Origin: Neospora caninum Liverpool | Lineage: Eukaryota; Apicomplexa; Conoidasida; Eucoccidiorida; Sarcocystidae | Direction of reading: 5' to 3' | NCBI RefSeq assembly: GCF_000208865.1 | Contig: NC_018393.1 | Location: forward strand, 3,304,714-3,368,713 | Length of the DNA stretch: 64,000 bases | Part shown: in pieces, positions 45,864 to 56,465 of the stretch | Position numbering within the stretch: the stretch's first letter is position 1 | How the letters are laid out: every line of letters begins with the position of its first letter | Made by a program: the position numbers and the translations under genes | The notes under the pieces: model-generated | Database searches by the model: none | The model's input: the letters and a program-made list of their open reading frames with translations, nothing else | Told to the model about the DNA's origin: nothing

Positions 45864-48665
45864 ATGGAGGTGCCCAGCAGGCAGGCCCTGAAAGGGGGGA
45901 CCAGAGACACCCCTGAGCAGAACGATGGAGCGGCCATGTTCCCGAAAGGGGAAACGGATGCGGGACAAACTGCGGCAACGGCAGAAGCTCGTCGAAAACG
46001 ACAGGCACAACCAGAAGACTCCCGCCACAGCTCCTCAACCCCTTCTTCCCCCTCATATTCTTCCTTTTCTTCGTCTTCCTCGTGTCCTTCCTCTCTCTCT
46101 TCTTCCACTTCTGCGTCTTCTGACGACCAGAGTTCTCAGCCCTTCCGCTCCGTTTTGGAGCGGTTACGAGCCTTGTCGTGGTCGTCTCCGTTTCGCGTGC
46201 GCTGTCGCATTTGGTCTTTCGTCTCTGCGTATTTTTCGCTCCTTCTTGGTGGCTGTTTCGGCCTGCACTGGCTCCAGTTAGACTGCTGGCCTCGATGGAC
46301 CCTCCGCGTCTTCACCTTCTCAGGGTTCGGCCTCTACACCCTCTTGGACCTGTTTCTGCTCCCCTGCGCAGTGAACGCCTCGCAGCGGAAAAAACAGAGA
46401 GCCTTCGTTCGCAGACAGCTAATCGAACACCTCCGAACTGCCTACCGCAAAGAGAAAGGCGCCGGGCGTTCCTCAGCTTCTTCAGTTCGCTCTAATCGCG
46501 GCGGCGAAATAGGCGAGGCCTCCCGAGCCGTGTGCGGTCTTGACGCTCTGGACGCGTTTCGAAGCCGGCCCGAGGTCCGACAGGAACCAGAAGCGCTGAC
46601 GAAACAGAGAGAGGAACTCCGGAGGCGAAGCGCTGAGCTGTCGGCAGAGTGCGGCATGTCTCCTGCTGAGACAGCCGAGAGCCCCGGGGAGAAGGACGAA
46701 ACCGCGGGTGGCAAGGTCTCCGGCGAGACGCCAGGAAACGCAGAGGCCACGAGTCCAGGTGCGAAGCGCAAAAAACAAACTCAGCTTCGGCAGACGAGTA
46801 AAAAAACGGGTCAAGACGAAGAAGAGAAGGAAAAAACACGTGCTGCCGTGCCACGCGCAGCACCGGTACACCCTGCGGCCTCCGACACGCGCGGGGAGGA
46901 AGAAGATCATATGGGAAACGCCACAGGGAGAGACGCTGACGACCCAGCAAAGCCCGCCGGAAAGCCGAAAAAGGGTTCAAGCGCTCCACACGCTTCCCCT
47001 TCTTCCACTGTTTCTTCTGTTTCTTCTCTGCTTTCTTCTGTGTCTCCTTCCGGCTCGTCCTTGCGGTTCCCGTCTGTGCCGGCGCGTTCAGCCGTCGTCA
47101 CGGAGGGGGATATTGGAGCTCTTCTCAGTTTGCAGAATGCCGAACGGGAAGTGTGTGAACTCCCGGCGGCGTCGAGTTCTTGGCGGCTTCCTACGGCTCA
47201 GACCGGCCAGCCAGCGAAGCGGGCGTCGCGACTCCACGCGGCGATGGGCTACTGGTATTCGCTGATGCCTTGGCGTCTCCTGTGGCGCGGTTTCTACGCG
47301 CACTTTCTGGGTACCTTCGTGGTAGACGTGGTGTTTTGCAACGCGCAGTTGTCGCCGCTGAGTGCCTCGATTCCGCGGCTGGTCTTCCTCGTTCTCCATT
47401 GCCTGACGCGCGCTGGCGTGGTGTTTGCTGCGAACTTCTCGGACTTGACAGACGCGCCCGTCGCGGCCCTCTGGAGCGACTTTCTCCTCTGCGTGGCGAC
47501 CTCGTTCGGCGTCTCCTCGCTCCTCCTGGTGGTACCCGAGGTCCTTCACGCCGTCCACGAGCAGGCGCCCGGGGTGTACTCCCACGTGCTTGCGCCTTTC
47601 GCAGTTCTCTTTGCCGGCTTCCCCCACGTTCGCGTGACTCTCCCGAGCATTGCCGCGCAGGCTGAGTTGCCTCGGGACGCCCGAGAGGACTTTTACTGCT
47701 CGTCACACCTGGTCGACTTAGTGATCGTGGGCGTGTGCGCGTACCTCGCCGCAGCGGCGCACGACGAGGCGCCAGATGAGGCGAGGACGCGCGAAGTCGA
47801 GATGTGCAAAGACGTCTTGGCGCTCGTGGCGGTGCTCGACCGGGAGGAGCGAGAAGGCGTAGAGCCGGCCTCGCGCGAGAACGCGGGGGAACCGGAAGCA
47901 GGGCGGCCGACCCCGCACGGAAACGAGGGAGAGGCGGGCGAAACGAACGACGGACGCGGCGAAGGGAGGGGCGGAGGGACCACGAGGCGCGTGGGGGACC
48001 GGGAGGAAGATCCGCGACTGGCTGCGCTGGTCGCTCAGGCGGAGCGGACGCATCGTTCGGCGATCCAGCAGAGTCCTGGCGAGGCCTGTGCGCGCAGGGT
48101 TCGGGAACACGTGCTCGCGGCTCTGGTCGGGTTTGTGGCGGTTGCGTTGGTGGTCACGTGGGTGACCTGCGTCCTCCTGGCGGCCTCGAATGTGGCGGTG
48201 AGGATGGAAGATAAAACAGCGGCGAAAGTGTTTGTGTTCATAGCTGGAGACGGCGCGAGCGGGAGTGGACCGGACGTGGAGCAATTGAAAATGGAGCTGA
48301 CGGTCCTGTACAACCAGTTCCAACTTTTGAAGAAGCGGAAGGGGTTCGGCGGCGCGCTCCGCGAGATGGCCACCATGCTGTGGAGCGAGATGCAGCAGGC
48401 GATGGGAGAGCTGAGGCGGAAGAAGAAGGGGGACAACGCCTACTCGCTCCTCGGCATCAAGCCGAGCGCGACGGCGCGTGAAATCAAGGCGGCGTACAAA
48501 CAACTCGCCCGACAACTCCACCCCGACGTCATTGCGGCGTCTTCGCCCGAGCCCCTCAGCGCCTTCGAAGAGGCGCGCGCGACGGAGCGGATGTGGCAAA
48601 TCAACGAGGCGTACGAGCGTCTCATGCGCAGTCACGGCGGCCGAGGAAACCTAGGAAGAGACTAG
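45864..48665 (+). CDS. Multi-span membrane protein with C-terminal J domain
   Basis: A single exon of 933 aa from the ATG in GAGCCATGG. After a low-complexity Ser-rich stretch, a first pair of membrane spans occurs at about 112-170 (FVSAYFSLLLGGCFGLHWL, LDLFLLPCAV). A long charged, Lys/Glu-rich insert runs from about 185 to 430. More hydrophobic segments follow: FLGTFVVDVVFCNA, LVFLVLHCLTRAGVVF, LLCVATSFGVSSLLLVV, LVIVGVCAYLAAA and LVGFVAVALVVTWVTCVLLA. The J domain closes the protein at about 857-923 (AYSLLGIKPSATAREIKAAY, QLARQLHPD, INEAYERLM), with an intact HPD triad. J domains recruit and stimulate Hsp70. The membrane part suggests an ER or endomembrane anchor with the J domain on the side given by the last span. 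No Sec63 Brl domain is visible. Membrane family unrecognised. Confidence 0.85.
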   Translation: MEVPSRQALKGGTRDTPEQNDGAAMFPKGETDAGQTAATAEARRKRQAQPEDSRHSSSTPSSPSYSSFSSSSSCPSSLSSSTSASSDDQSSQPFRSVLERLRALSWSSPFRVRCRIWSFVSAYFSLLLGGCFGLHWLQLDCWPRWTLRVFTFSGFGLYTLLDLFLLPCAVNASQRKKQRAFVRRQLIEHLRTAYRKEKGAGRSSASSVRSNRGGEIGEASRAVCGLDALDAFRSRPEVRQEPEALTKQREELRRRSAELSAECGMSPAETAESPGEKDETAGGKVSGETPGNAEATSPGAKRKKQTQLRQTSKKTGQDEEEKEKTRAAVPRAAPVHPAASDTRGEEEDHMGNATGRDADDPAKPAGKPKKGSSAPHASPSSTVSSVSSLLSSVSPSGSSLRFPSVPARSAVVTEGDIGALLSLQNAEREVCELPAASSSWRLPTAQTGQPAKRASRLHAAMGYWYSLMPWRLLWRGFYAHFLGTFVVDVVFCNAQLSPLSASIPRLVFLVLHCLTRAGVVFAANFSDLTDAPVAALWSDFLLCVATSFGVSSLLLVVPEVLHAVHEQAPGVYSHVLAPFAVLFAGFPHVRVTLPSIAAQAELPRDAREDFYCSSHLVDLVIVGVCAYLAAAAHDEAPDEARTREVEMCKDVLALVAVLDREEREGVEPASRENAGEPEAGRPTPHGNEGEAGETNDGRGEGRGGGTTRRVGDREEDPRLAALVAQAERTHRSAIQQSPGEACARRVREHVLAALVGFVAVALVVTWVTCVLLAASNVAVRMEDKTAAKVFVFIAGDGASGSGPDVEQLKMELTVLYNQFQLLKKRKGFGGALREMATMLWSEMQQAMGELRRKKKGDNAYSLLGIKPSATAREIKAAYKQLARQLHPDVIAASSPEPLSAFEEARATERMWQINEAYERLMRSHGGRGNLGRD

Positions 48666-49608
48666 CGTGACCGGCCAGAGTCTGCTTGGGAAACGGGCGG
48701 GAGAGAACGAAAGGAGGCGCACGACAGAAAGCGCGTCAACGCAGACAAGTGAACAGCTTCAGATGTCCGGTGGAGCGAAGCGAAACTGCGACAGATGGAG
48801 GAGCCCGGAACAAAGTGGAGAGTCAAAACACGGAAGAAAGCAAAGAGAAAACGCGCCCGATGCCCAGGGTTCGTCAGTTGAAATGATGCTGGACAAAGCG
48901 TCGATGCCCGAACCCCACCGACTGAAAACGCGTGACCCTTTCATCCCTTGTTTGGGGGCCCAGAAGAGCTCTGTGGCGTGGTATTCCCGATTTGGTAGGC
49001 TGTCTGGATTTACATAGAGCACCAGAGACTCGCATGAGAACAGAGAAAAGAGGAGAGAGAAGACGCTCTCCTCTGGTGGGCTTGTTCGGCTCAAAACGCT
49101 CAACTAACAGCTCGAACGCAACGTGCTATGGCAATCGACATTTCAATCTGCGCGGACTTTCAATGTGTGGAACGTCTGTTTCGCATCTTCTTCCGTTTTC
49201 GGTGCTTGGTATATCACATCGTTTTTCCAACTCGTAGTATATACTCCCCAGAAAAAGGTAGTTTGAATACACCTCGGAACCCATTTAATAATGTGAAAGA
49301 GGGAGTCTAGATTCAGTTGTTATATGATTCGTATTGCATGCTTGACTTCGTACTTAGGGTCAGACCAAACGAGTTCGCTAATGGTACTTTTTTAACGCCT
49401 TGTCCTCCGTTTCCTCGACACATGTCGGAACCACACGCCGCTCAGAAAGAGGGACCAAGGAAAGTGACTCTCCGTACACTTTGCTTTCTTTCAGGGGAGG
49501 CATCAAATTGATCTCGTTCCCCCTCAGATTACCGAGTCCCCTAAGTGACCTTTTCCCGGGTTATCTGACCATCTCGTAGAGATATTGATGCATGCAGCCG
49601 CTACATAG

Positions 49609-49643
<35 letters not shown>

Positions 49644-50578
49644 TTCAGACAGAGTAGGCGGAGTCCCACCATCCAGGCCATCCAGGTTCAGATGGTGCGT
49701 GTCGCTTTCGCCCATCTGGACGACCCTAGACCGTTGGTTGTTCTCGCAAGAGGAACATCCTGTACTTCCAGTTCCTCATATATCAGGGGGCACCTCCAGC
49801 AGAAACCTCCGTTCCTCCTAGAATCCTACATGGAGACCCTCACTTCCGACGCAATTATCGTACCGCGGCGCTGTTTGCTATGCTGAGTGGTAGCCTATTT
49901 GAGTGTTGCACAGAGTCGCGCATGGCAGTCTGTGGCGCGGTCCTAACTCTTGCCGGAATACTTGTGGTTTTCCAACGTCACATTCTCCGGAATGCTTTGG
50001 CAGTCAGAAACCTGACAGTATTGCCAAATTACGGAGTTAGTTCTTTTCGGCTGTTCCACAAAGCTTGGTGGCAGACCCCAAGCCGAAGACGAAAACGTCA
50101 TGGATAGACAAAATTCCGATCAAACGGCACCGCGCGTTTTGCACAAGAGACAATCTTCTGTGCTCCTTTCTCTTCCCTCCTTCGTCGTGACGCTTCTTTG
50201 CTCCAGTGTCGTACCTGCCATTAGCTTTCCCACTACGCAGTTATATATGTGCATATGTACATGCAGCTGCGCAAGTACAGATATGAACAGAGTTATATAC
50301 AGAGTTCCAGAATTTACCTACGCGCACAAAGGCGAGGAAGAACCAGTCCACAGACCATGGCGCCGGTCACGCAGGCTTCCCTGCGAACCCCCACTGTGTA
50401 GCTCCCCACTGCTCTTTCATTGACAGTTTACCGCTGTTTTATTTTTTTTTTCCACCCACTTTTTTGATATGCAATCTCACAAAAGCAGGATGTGGGTGGC
50501 GTTGCAGAGAAAAACGCGTGTGTACACACCCTGGCTTCAGCTCTTACAGGTTACATTTTAGAGATCAGCCTCGCTACC
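48666..50578. other. Convergent 3' intergenic region
   Basis: This lies between the DnaJ-like gene (+) and the secreted-protein gene (-). It holds an (AT)n tract at 49611-49641 and a T-rich stretch at 50440-50465 near the 3' end of the minus-strand gene. No ORF above about 110 codons looks coding. Confidence 0.55.
49611..49641. repeat. (AT)n microsatellite
   Basis: An uninterrupted AT dinucleotide tract of about 31 bases. Confidence 0.95.
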
Positions 50579-52345
50579 TCAAGCATTTTGCCTAGCCCAC
50601 GCGTCTTGCTGCCTTCTGAGTTGCTCTGCCCATCGCGCCGCCTCTACATTTTGTGATGGTCTCTGCTGGAGATTCGGATCGTAGGGCGAGGGCGACGCGG
50701 CCGCATTTCCTCCGGTGTACGCAGCGAACCCGAGGCCGGAATTTCCTTGGTTGGCTGCAAAAACGCCGGGCGCGCTCCCCCCGCCTACCGGCGGCATCAC
50801 TGTAGACGCGTACGCCGCATTGTTCACCCCGTTGCCATAGCCGTAAGTAGCGGCCAGCGTTCCTGTGTTAACTTCTGGCTGAGAAGGGAACAACGAAGAC
50901 ACCCGTGGCACAGAACTTGGGGGCGCCGGCCCTCTTGCCCCAGGCGCCGACGGCGTGGGGTTGGCCATTGCAGCTGGTGAAAATGGGTAGTACGTGTAGG
51001 GCATATGCGAGGAATATGTCGACGGGGGCGCGTACATTCCATTTGCGGCGAGCGACCCAGGCGGATAGCCAGCAGAAGGCATCGCCATCTGTCCAGGAGC
51101 GACGCCGATAGAGGGGCCGTTTTGCCGCTGCCGCCCGCCTCTCTGACTCGCTCCCCATATTGAGTTCCCCTGACTGTTCCGATTTGCTCGCCCGCCCCTT
51201 CCAGAGCTCTGGTTTCCTCGCATCATCTCCTGCATCAGCTGTCCCTGCTGCTGTCCCGAGAGAAACGGCTGCGCGAGTTGCTGCTCGGACCCCAGGGGGG
51301 GCTGACCTGCGAAACCCTGCAGACTTTGCACCTGTTGTTGCATGAGAAACATCGCCATCATTTGCTGTTGCTGGGGACTCATGGCGGCGAGCCCACCAGG
51401 TGGCATCTGAAAACCCATCATGCTCAGTGCCTCAACAGCTTGTCGACGCTGACGGCCAGCCGCCATCATGTCGGCTAGCCCCATGACTTCTTTTGGAGCA
51501 GAAGAAGTCTCGTCCTCTTCAGGCGACGAGCTGGACCCTTCTGAGGAACCGGTATCTACACCGTAATCCCTTCCACTTTCTTCTCTGAGAGACCTCGCTG
51601 ACTCCGATGCCGACGGCTCTTCCAGTTGTCTCTTCTCACTTGAAACAGAACCGGTATCTCCGGGAGGGAGAAGCAGACGAGCGTTCGCTGTGAAAGGAAA
51701 GACGGCGGATGCATCGACCTGCTCTTTGAAGGATGTTCTCTCCTCTGGGTCATCGGAGAACTCTGCGGGGTCCTGCAATAAATCCAGAGGCTCGTCCCCC
51801 CGACCAGGAGAGAAACTCTTCAAGGAATGCTTCCTGGGCGCAAGGGCTTGGTCGACTCCGGTCCAGCGACTTGCGCTTTCATCTTCATGAAGCTGCGCGG
51901 AGTCTACGAAAGATGCTTCATTATAGGTAACCTCAACGTGTCGAGCAGAACTGGAAAAGTCATAAGGAAGTTCCTGAGTTTGGCCGCCTTCGGCTGTGCA
52001 TTCGAAGGAACCTGAAAGGGTATCACGAATTCTTTTCCCCGTACAAACTCGCCCGTCCTTTTGCCCGTCCTGTGCAACGAAGTCATTCCTGCTGCCAGGC
52101 AAGTGGATTTCTTCTAGCTGCTGATGTTCATCGCTCGCTTGAGGAGGAAGGATCGAGCCTCCAACCAGGGGTTCTGCCAAACGCAAACCTTCTGTTTGCG
52201 GATTTGACGCGCTGACAAGACGGATATTCATCGGCTCCGTGTCTGTGGTCCACGCTGGGCCAGGCAGAGAAAAAAGGGAAATGGAGGCGCCATGACTACC
52301 GACAAGGAGGCCGGTGAACGAGAAGCACGCCAGTCGGACCTTCAT
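50579..52345 (-). CDS. Predicted secreted Met/Gln/Pro-rich protein, lineage-specific
   Basis: A single exon of 588 aa. The N-terminus MKVRLACFSFTGLLVGSHGA is a classical signal peptide (charged start, hydrophobic core, small residues before the likely cut). No other membrane span is evident, so entry into the secretory pathway with release into dense granules, a vacuole or outside is plausible. Residues 25-280 are acidic and Ser-rich. A central block at about 285-345 is striking: ALSMMGFQMPPGGLAAMSPQ, then QQQQMMAMFLMQQQVQSLQG. An Arg/Gly/Asn/Gln-rich stretch follows (NQSSGRGGRANRNSQGN), then a long Tyr/Pro/Ala/Gly region. It ends with an amphipathic RWAEQLRRQQDAWARQ. I recognise no named family. 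The start is the first ATG with a signal sequence. Confidence 0.78.
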   Translation of the reverse strand: MKVRLACFSFTGLLVGSHGASISLFSLPGPAWTTDTEPMNIRLVSASNPQTEGLRLAEPLVGGSILPPQASDEHQQLEEIHLPGSRNDFVAQDGQKDGRVCTGKRIRDTLSGSFECTAEGGQTQELPYDFSSSARHVEVTYNEASFVDSAQLHEDESASRWTGVDQALAPRKHSLKSFSPGRGDEPLDLLQDPAEFSDDPEERTSFKEQVDASAVFPFTANARLLLPPGDTGSVSSEKRQLEEPSASESARSLREESGRDYGVDTGSSEGSSSSPEEDETSSAPKEVMGLADMMAAGRQRRQAVEALSMMGFQMPPGGLAAMSPQQQQMMAMFLMQQQVQSLQGFAGQPPLGSEQQLAQPFLSGQQQGQLMQEMMRGNQSSGRGGRANRNSQGNSIWGASQRGGRQRQNGPSIGVAPGQMAMPSAGYPPGSLAANGMYAPPSTYSSHMPYTYYPFSPAAMANPTPSAPGARGPAPPSSVPRVSSLFPSQPEVNTGTLAATYGYGNGVNNAAYASTVMPPVGGGSAPGVFAANQGNSGLGFAAYTGGNAAASPSPYDPNLQQRPSQNVEAARWAEQLRRQQDAWARQNA

Positions 52346-52899
52346 ACTCGAGAGTAAATCGAGGTTCGTGCGCCAGTCTGTAAGGGGTGAAAGTCACTGC
52401 CTTCGTTCTCCCTACCTAACAATTGATCACTTTCTGACGGGACGTTTGCCCATCCACTGAACACCCAGAGCACGATTCGCTTCCAATCAGACGGAGGCCC
52501 TGATCCACGTCATCCGTCAAAAAGTCAGGATAGGAAGGCTATCTCTGCCTCGAATCGAGTACTGACCTACGGATGCGCTTGTACATCTGCGTATGTGTAC
52601 ATTGGCATTTATGCGGCTGTATATATGCGAACAAATGAAGCGGAGAGGGCGAACTCGGCGGTGGCCGGAAGATAGCGCTGTTTGGGGCTCCCCAAGCCGA
52701 GAGATCAGCTGACGAATAAAGACCTCCTCATCGGAGATGCGACATAAAGATCAGTGGTTATATGTCTATCCCCTTCTCTGTCACGACATGAGGTTGAACA
52801 TACAAGCGGTTGTTGTTCGCCAGTTTTTTTCGGAGAGTTACCCTATGTTTGACGCGAGCACTGATTTGCTTTTCTGAATGATGTCATCCGCATAAGGGA
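52346..52899. other. Upstream region of the secreted-protein gene
   Basis: The 554 bases include the presumed promoter and 5' UTR of the minus-strand secreted protein. No ORF or repeat stands out. Confidence 0.5.
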
Positions 52900-53151
52900 A
52901 TGCCCGGTGCGACGTCTCGGAATGCTACTGTTTCACGGAAAACCACCTGGGGGGTTAGACTTGCGGCTTTGCTTCCGGCGGCCTCAAGGTGAACAGACAC
53001 TGCACAGGCTCTGCGCAAAAAGAAGCACGGCGCCTGTAGTATTCTCCGTTGGCATGTGCGAACACCGTTTCGTTCACCATCCTTCAACTACCCCAGTTAC
53101 CAGGTGAAAGCGGAGATTCCCGAAAAACAGAACAGTTGGGATAAAAGTTGA
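52900..53151 (+). CDS. Possible two-exon micro-gene, 47 aa (weak candidate)
   Basis: From ATG 52900 the frame reads MPGATSRNATVSRKTTWG and VRLAALLPAAS to a donor (TCAAG/GTGAAC, exon end 52988, phase 2). A phase-compatible acceptor (CAACTACCCCAG) at 53096 continues with YQVKAEIPEKQNSWDKS and a stop at 53149-53151. A three-codon minimal upstream ORF precedes the ATG. There is no homology I can name. It could also be the 5' end of a longer plus-strand gene. Confidence 0.2.
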
Positions 53152-56100
53152 GTCAATCAGCAACCGACTGACCTGGCAACGCAAGCAATACGTTGTTCGC
53201 AAACGAAACGCATTTCCCGCGGCAGATGATAGAGAAGGACGCGGAAGGAAACGCATACATTGTTTTCAGACGTACACGAACGCCACTGTCGGTTTCGCCA
53301 GCATGTTACAAGAAAACAAAGGACACTGGTGTAGAGACGTACATACGTATATAATTCTATATGTAAATATGTATGCAGTGGCAGGAAATGTCGGGGCTCT
53401 TGGTATCGTACACGCGTAACGAAAAGTGCGGAGGACAGGCGAAACGGAAATATACTGTGAGACAGGAAAGACAATTAAGGCATTCGCGAAGCAGAACTGC
53501 TCGTTCTCGATGTGAGTTCCATACACGGTTTCACAGTTCTGAAACGAGGAAAACAAACAACTAACGTGTTTTCTAGAGTTCACTGCCCCGGGGTTTTTGC
53601 AGCCAATAGTACACAAAAATGTATACCTAAAAGGGTGTGCAAACGTGCGCAGTTTAGGGTGGTGATTCAGCTGACGCCAAACGAAACGCGTATGGATAAC
53701 CGCATAGGAAGTTTAGCTTTAATTGAATCGGCGGCTCCGAGTCACCTGGTGTGTTGTGTTTCGTGTGAGTGGTTGTCACAGCACTCTTTTCCCAAAAATT
53801 CAGGTCCTGGCCTCGGCATCGCCCCCACCCCCGCGCACAAGAAAACAGATGGTGGAGTTTCAACGCCTCCGCTCCTCTACAGTGGCGGCGGATCACCCTA
53901 ACGAGTCGTTTCTTTGTTCACGCCCGCCCTCTTGCACCAGACAACATGTGAGTGTAGAGACGACCGTGCCTAGCTTGAGCTACCACATTTTTTCCAAAAG
54001 GATAGACGACCGTCATCCAAAAGCGAGCATTTTACGGGACAGAGCGTGTTCTTCATATAACCCACGGTGGGTCAACGAACTCTTAGCCGTACCCTGTCGA
54101 CGAAGCGGGGAACACAGGCGCTCTCATCCAGTGATTTCTTTTAAATCGAAAAGAAATGCATATGCATGACAATGTGTCAGAAGAGTTTTGTCGCTCACCA
54201 GGAGCTCATGAGCTTGTTTTGAGGACTAAAGAAATTAGCTCCTGACAGATCACAGGAACTGCCAGCTGTCCAGGAGAACAAGTACTTTTTAGACTCAGGG
54301 CTGAACAAGTGTCGTGCAGACCAATGCACGAGGCTTTCGCCCAGCTAGTGAATAATACTTTGTGATTATGTGAGGATTCCTGTCTGGAGCACTGTAGAAT
54401 TTTGCTGTCGTTTCCAGTGTCACCACGTTTCTGGAAAGTCCGTATTATCAGGCGGTGATATCACGCACACTACGAATGTTCAACTTATTTTCTGAACTTG
54501 ACAACTAGAATCCATCGACAAAAAGTGGCGACTTAAGGCAACGCTGGACAGTCTAACGCACACTTCGGAAATCTCACAGCTTGAACCACGGTCTGACACT
54601 ATGCTTGGCACAAATGGGCAGCAAGCAGAGTACACAGAGATGTGGGATGCTGCCGGCGTCGGCGATGGTTCTTGCTCCCAGCGGACATAAAGAACTGTCT
54701 TTGTACAGAACTAGGATGGGATATCTTGCTCCTCATTTGCACACCCATTTATACGCATGTTTGCATCGGTGTCATCCGCCGGGACTACCACTGGCTCACC
54801 TTATTTGTAAGCTGACACGACTGTTGTCTCCCCAGAACTGCGAGGCTGCACTCGTGAATGCCTTTTTAAAAGTCCTGATTGAGTACAGAGGGAAAACCTC
54901 AGGGTTTACCGAGGAGCAGGACCGGAACATCAGGCATATGACGTCCTCCTTTTTCCCTTAACCTTTTCAGAGAGACTTAATACACAGTACATCGATATCA
55001 AGTACAGGAATATGCTATCGATATCCAGAGGAGCGTGTTGTGCTCGCGCGCGGTCCACTCGTTACAGTTTCCCAACGATGAGAAAGACCTGGTAAAGCAG
55101 CTTTGTTGCCGCACTCGCAGGCTCAGCACCAATACGTAACCGTACTCAACGCAATGAATGGACTGTATTGAGGGGAGTTCACTGCTGTTCCAAGGGAGGA
55201 ATCAAAAGAGTTGCATTGCAGCGAAAACGTGCACAACTCCAAACACAAGTCTCCTCCATGTCTTCGAAAAGGGATAACGGCTGAGAGAGAGAAATACTCC
55301 CGGAATAATGCAAATAACGCATGTGGGGTTGACTGAGCGCAACTCCCTTCAACAACCTGCAGAACAAGGGTTTCTTTCCCAACCTCCCAGCGGGTTTGCT
55401 GCTTCTCAATAATGGCAAAACGTAGGCATATCTGCTGAGGTTTGTATGGTGTTTCATGATGACACATGAAAGTTCTTTTCTGAGCCAATGCGTGATGCCC
55501 CTTAAACATCGACTTCTCCCCAGTCTGAGGAACCGGAAAAACTGCGTTACTGTTCATTTCCGAACCTGTGAAGATCACTCAGATAAACAAAAAGAGAGTA
55601 CGTTCGCCTAAGATCAAACATGCGGCATATCTTGGATCACACACGGAAAAGACAGCCCCCCAGCTGGGGACCGAAGGAGCAAAAACAGCTCGTAGGAGGA
55701 GAAGGCAGGTCCCTTTCTCTTGAATAATGGTTTAACGACCGTCACTGTCCGGAAGGAACTCTCATTTTTCAGATCAAGGTTACCCTCTCTGCTGAGCATT
55801 ACACTTGGACCGTATGACCCAGTTTCTCGTTTAGCAGCCGCTGTCGTGCAGCTTTGGCTGAGAGAGACCCTGGTCTCTTGGTAGCGATCTGATACCAGCG
55901 ACTGTCCGCTGTGTTGCTTGTCATGGGGCTTGAGATTAGCCGGCAGGTTCTGTCAACCCCCAAGTGAATTGACCCGCCATCCCCGGCCCGGTTATTGATT
56001 TGGGGACGGCGAAACCTTTCTTGCTCCTCAGCAATTATTTAAGTACAACCATAGATTTCATGGAAAACCTAATATCGCATGTCTGGTTGACATTTAGCCG

Positions 56101-56465
56101 CCAATATACAACCATCCAAGACTACCGCAGGTTCGGTCTTCCTGATGTCAGTCTGTACGGAATATTTAGGGCTATCTATTTATATTAACCCATAGAGTAA
56201 ATTTATATATAAATATGCCTGTGTGCAGATATTTCCCGCTCTATATAAGAATCGACAACTATAAATGCTGTTGCATATAGAAAGTTCTGCAAATAGGGCT
56301 TGGGGGTTCACCTTGTACAAGTGTGTCGGTACACAAGAGACATACACCTGTAGGTAGGCATATGCCTAGGATGACGTTCAACCGTTATCTACAGATAGCT
56401 GGGTGCATGTATCTAAATAAAACCAAGATGTCCTCAGAGGGCCCGAGAGTTCGTGCCGCATGTGT
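53152..56465. other. Gene-poor stretch with possible isolated exons
   Basis: Two plus-strand segments have exon-like borders: 53804-53947 (acceptor CCCAAAAATTCAG, donor CAT/GTGAGTG; reads RTRKQMVEFQRLRSSTVAAD) and 54836-54961 (acceptor GTTGTCTCCCCAG; reads NCEAALVNAFLKVLIEYRGK and ends SSFFP). A segment at 54580 also follows a CTCACAG acceptor. I cannot chain them into one reading frame with confidence. 55000-56465 is AT-richer than the rest and shows no coding signal. Confidence 0.3.

Noticed and set aside
44406..46028. Overlapping plus and minus ORFs of 230-277 codons
   Set aside because: They overlap each other on opposite strands, lack domains, and the last overlaps the start of the DnaJ-like gene.
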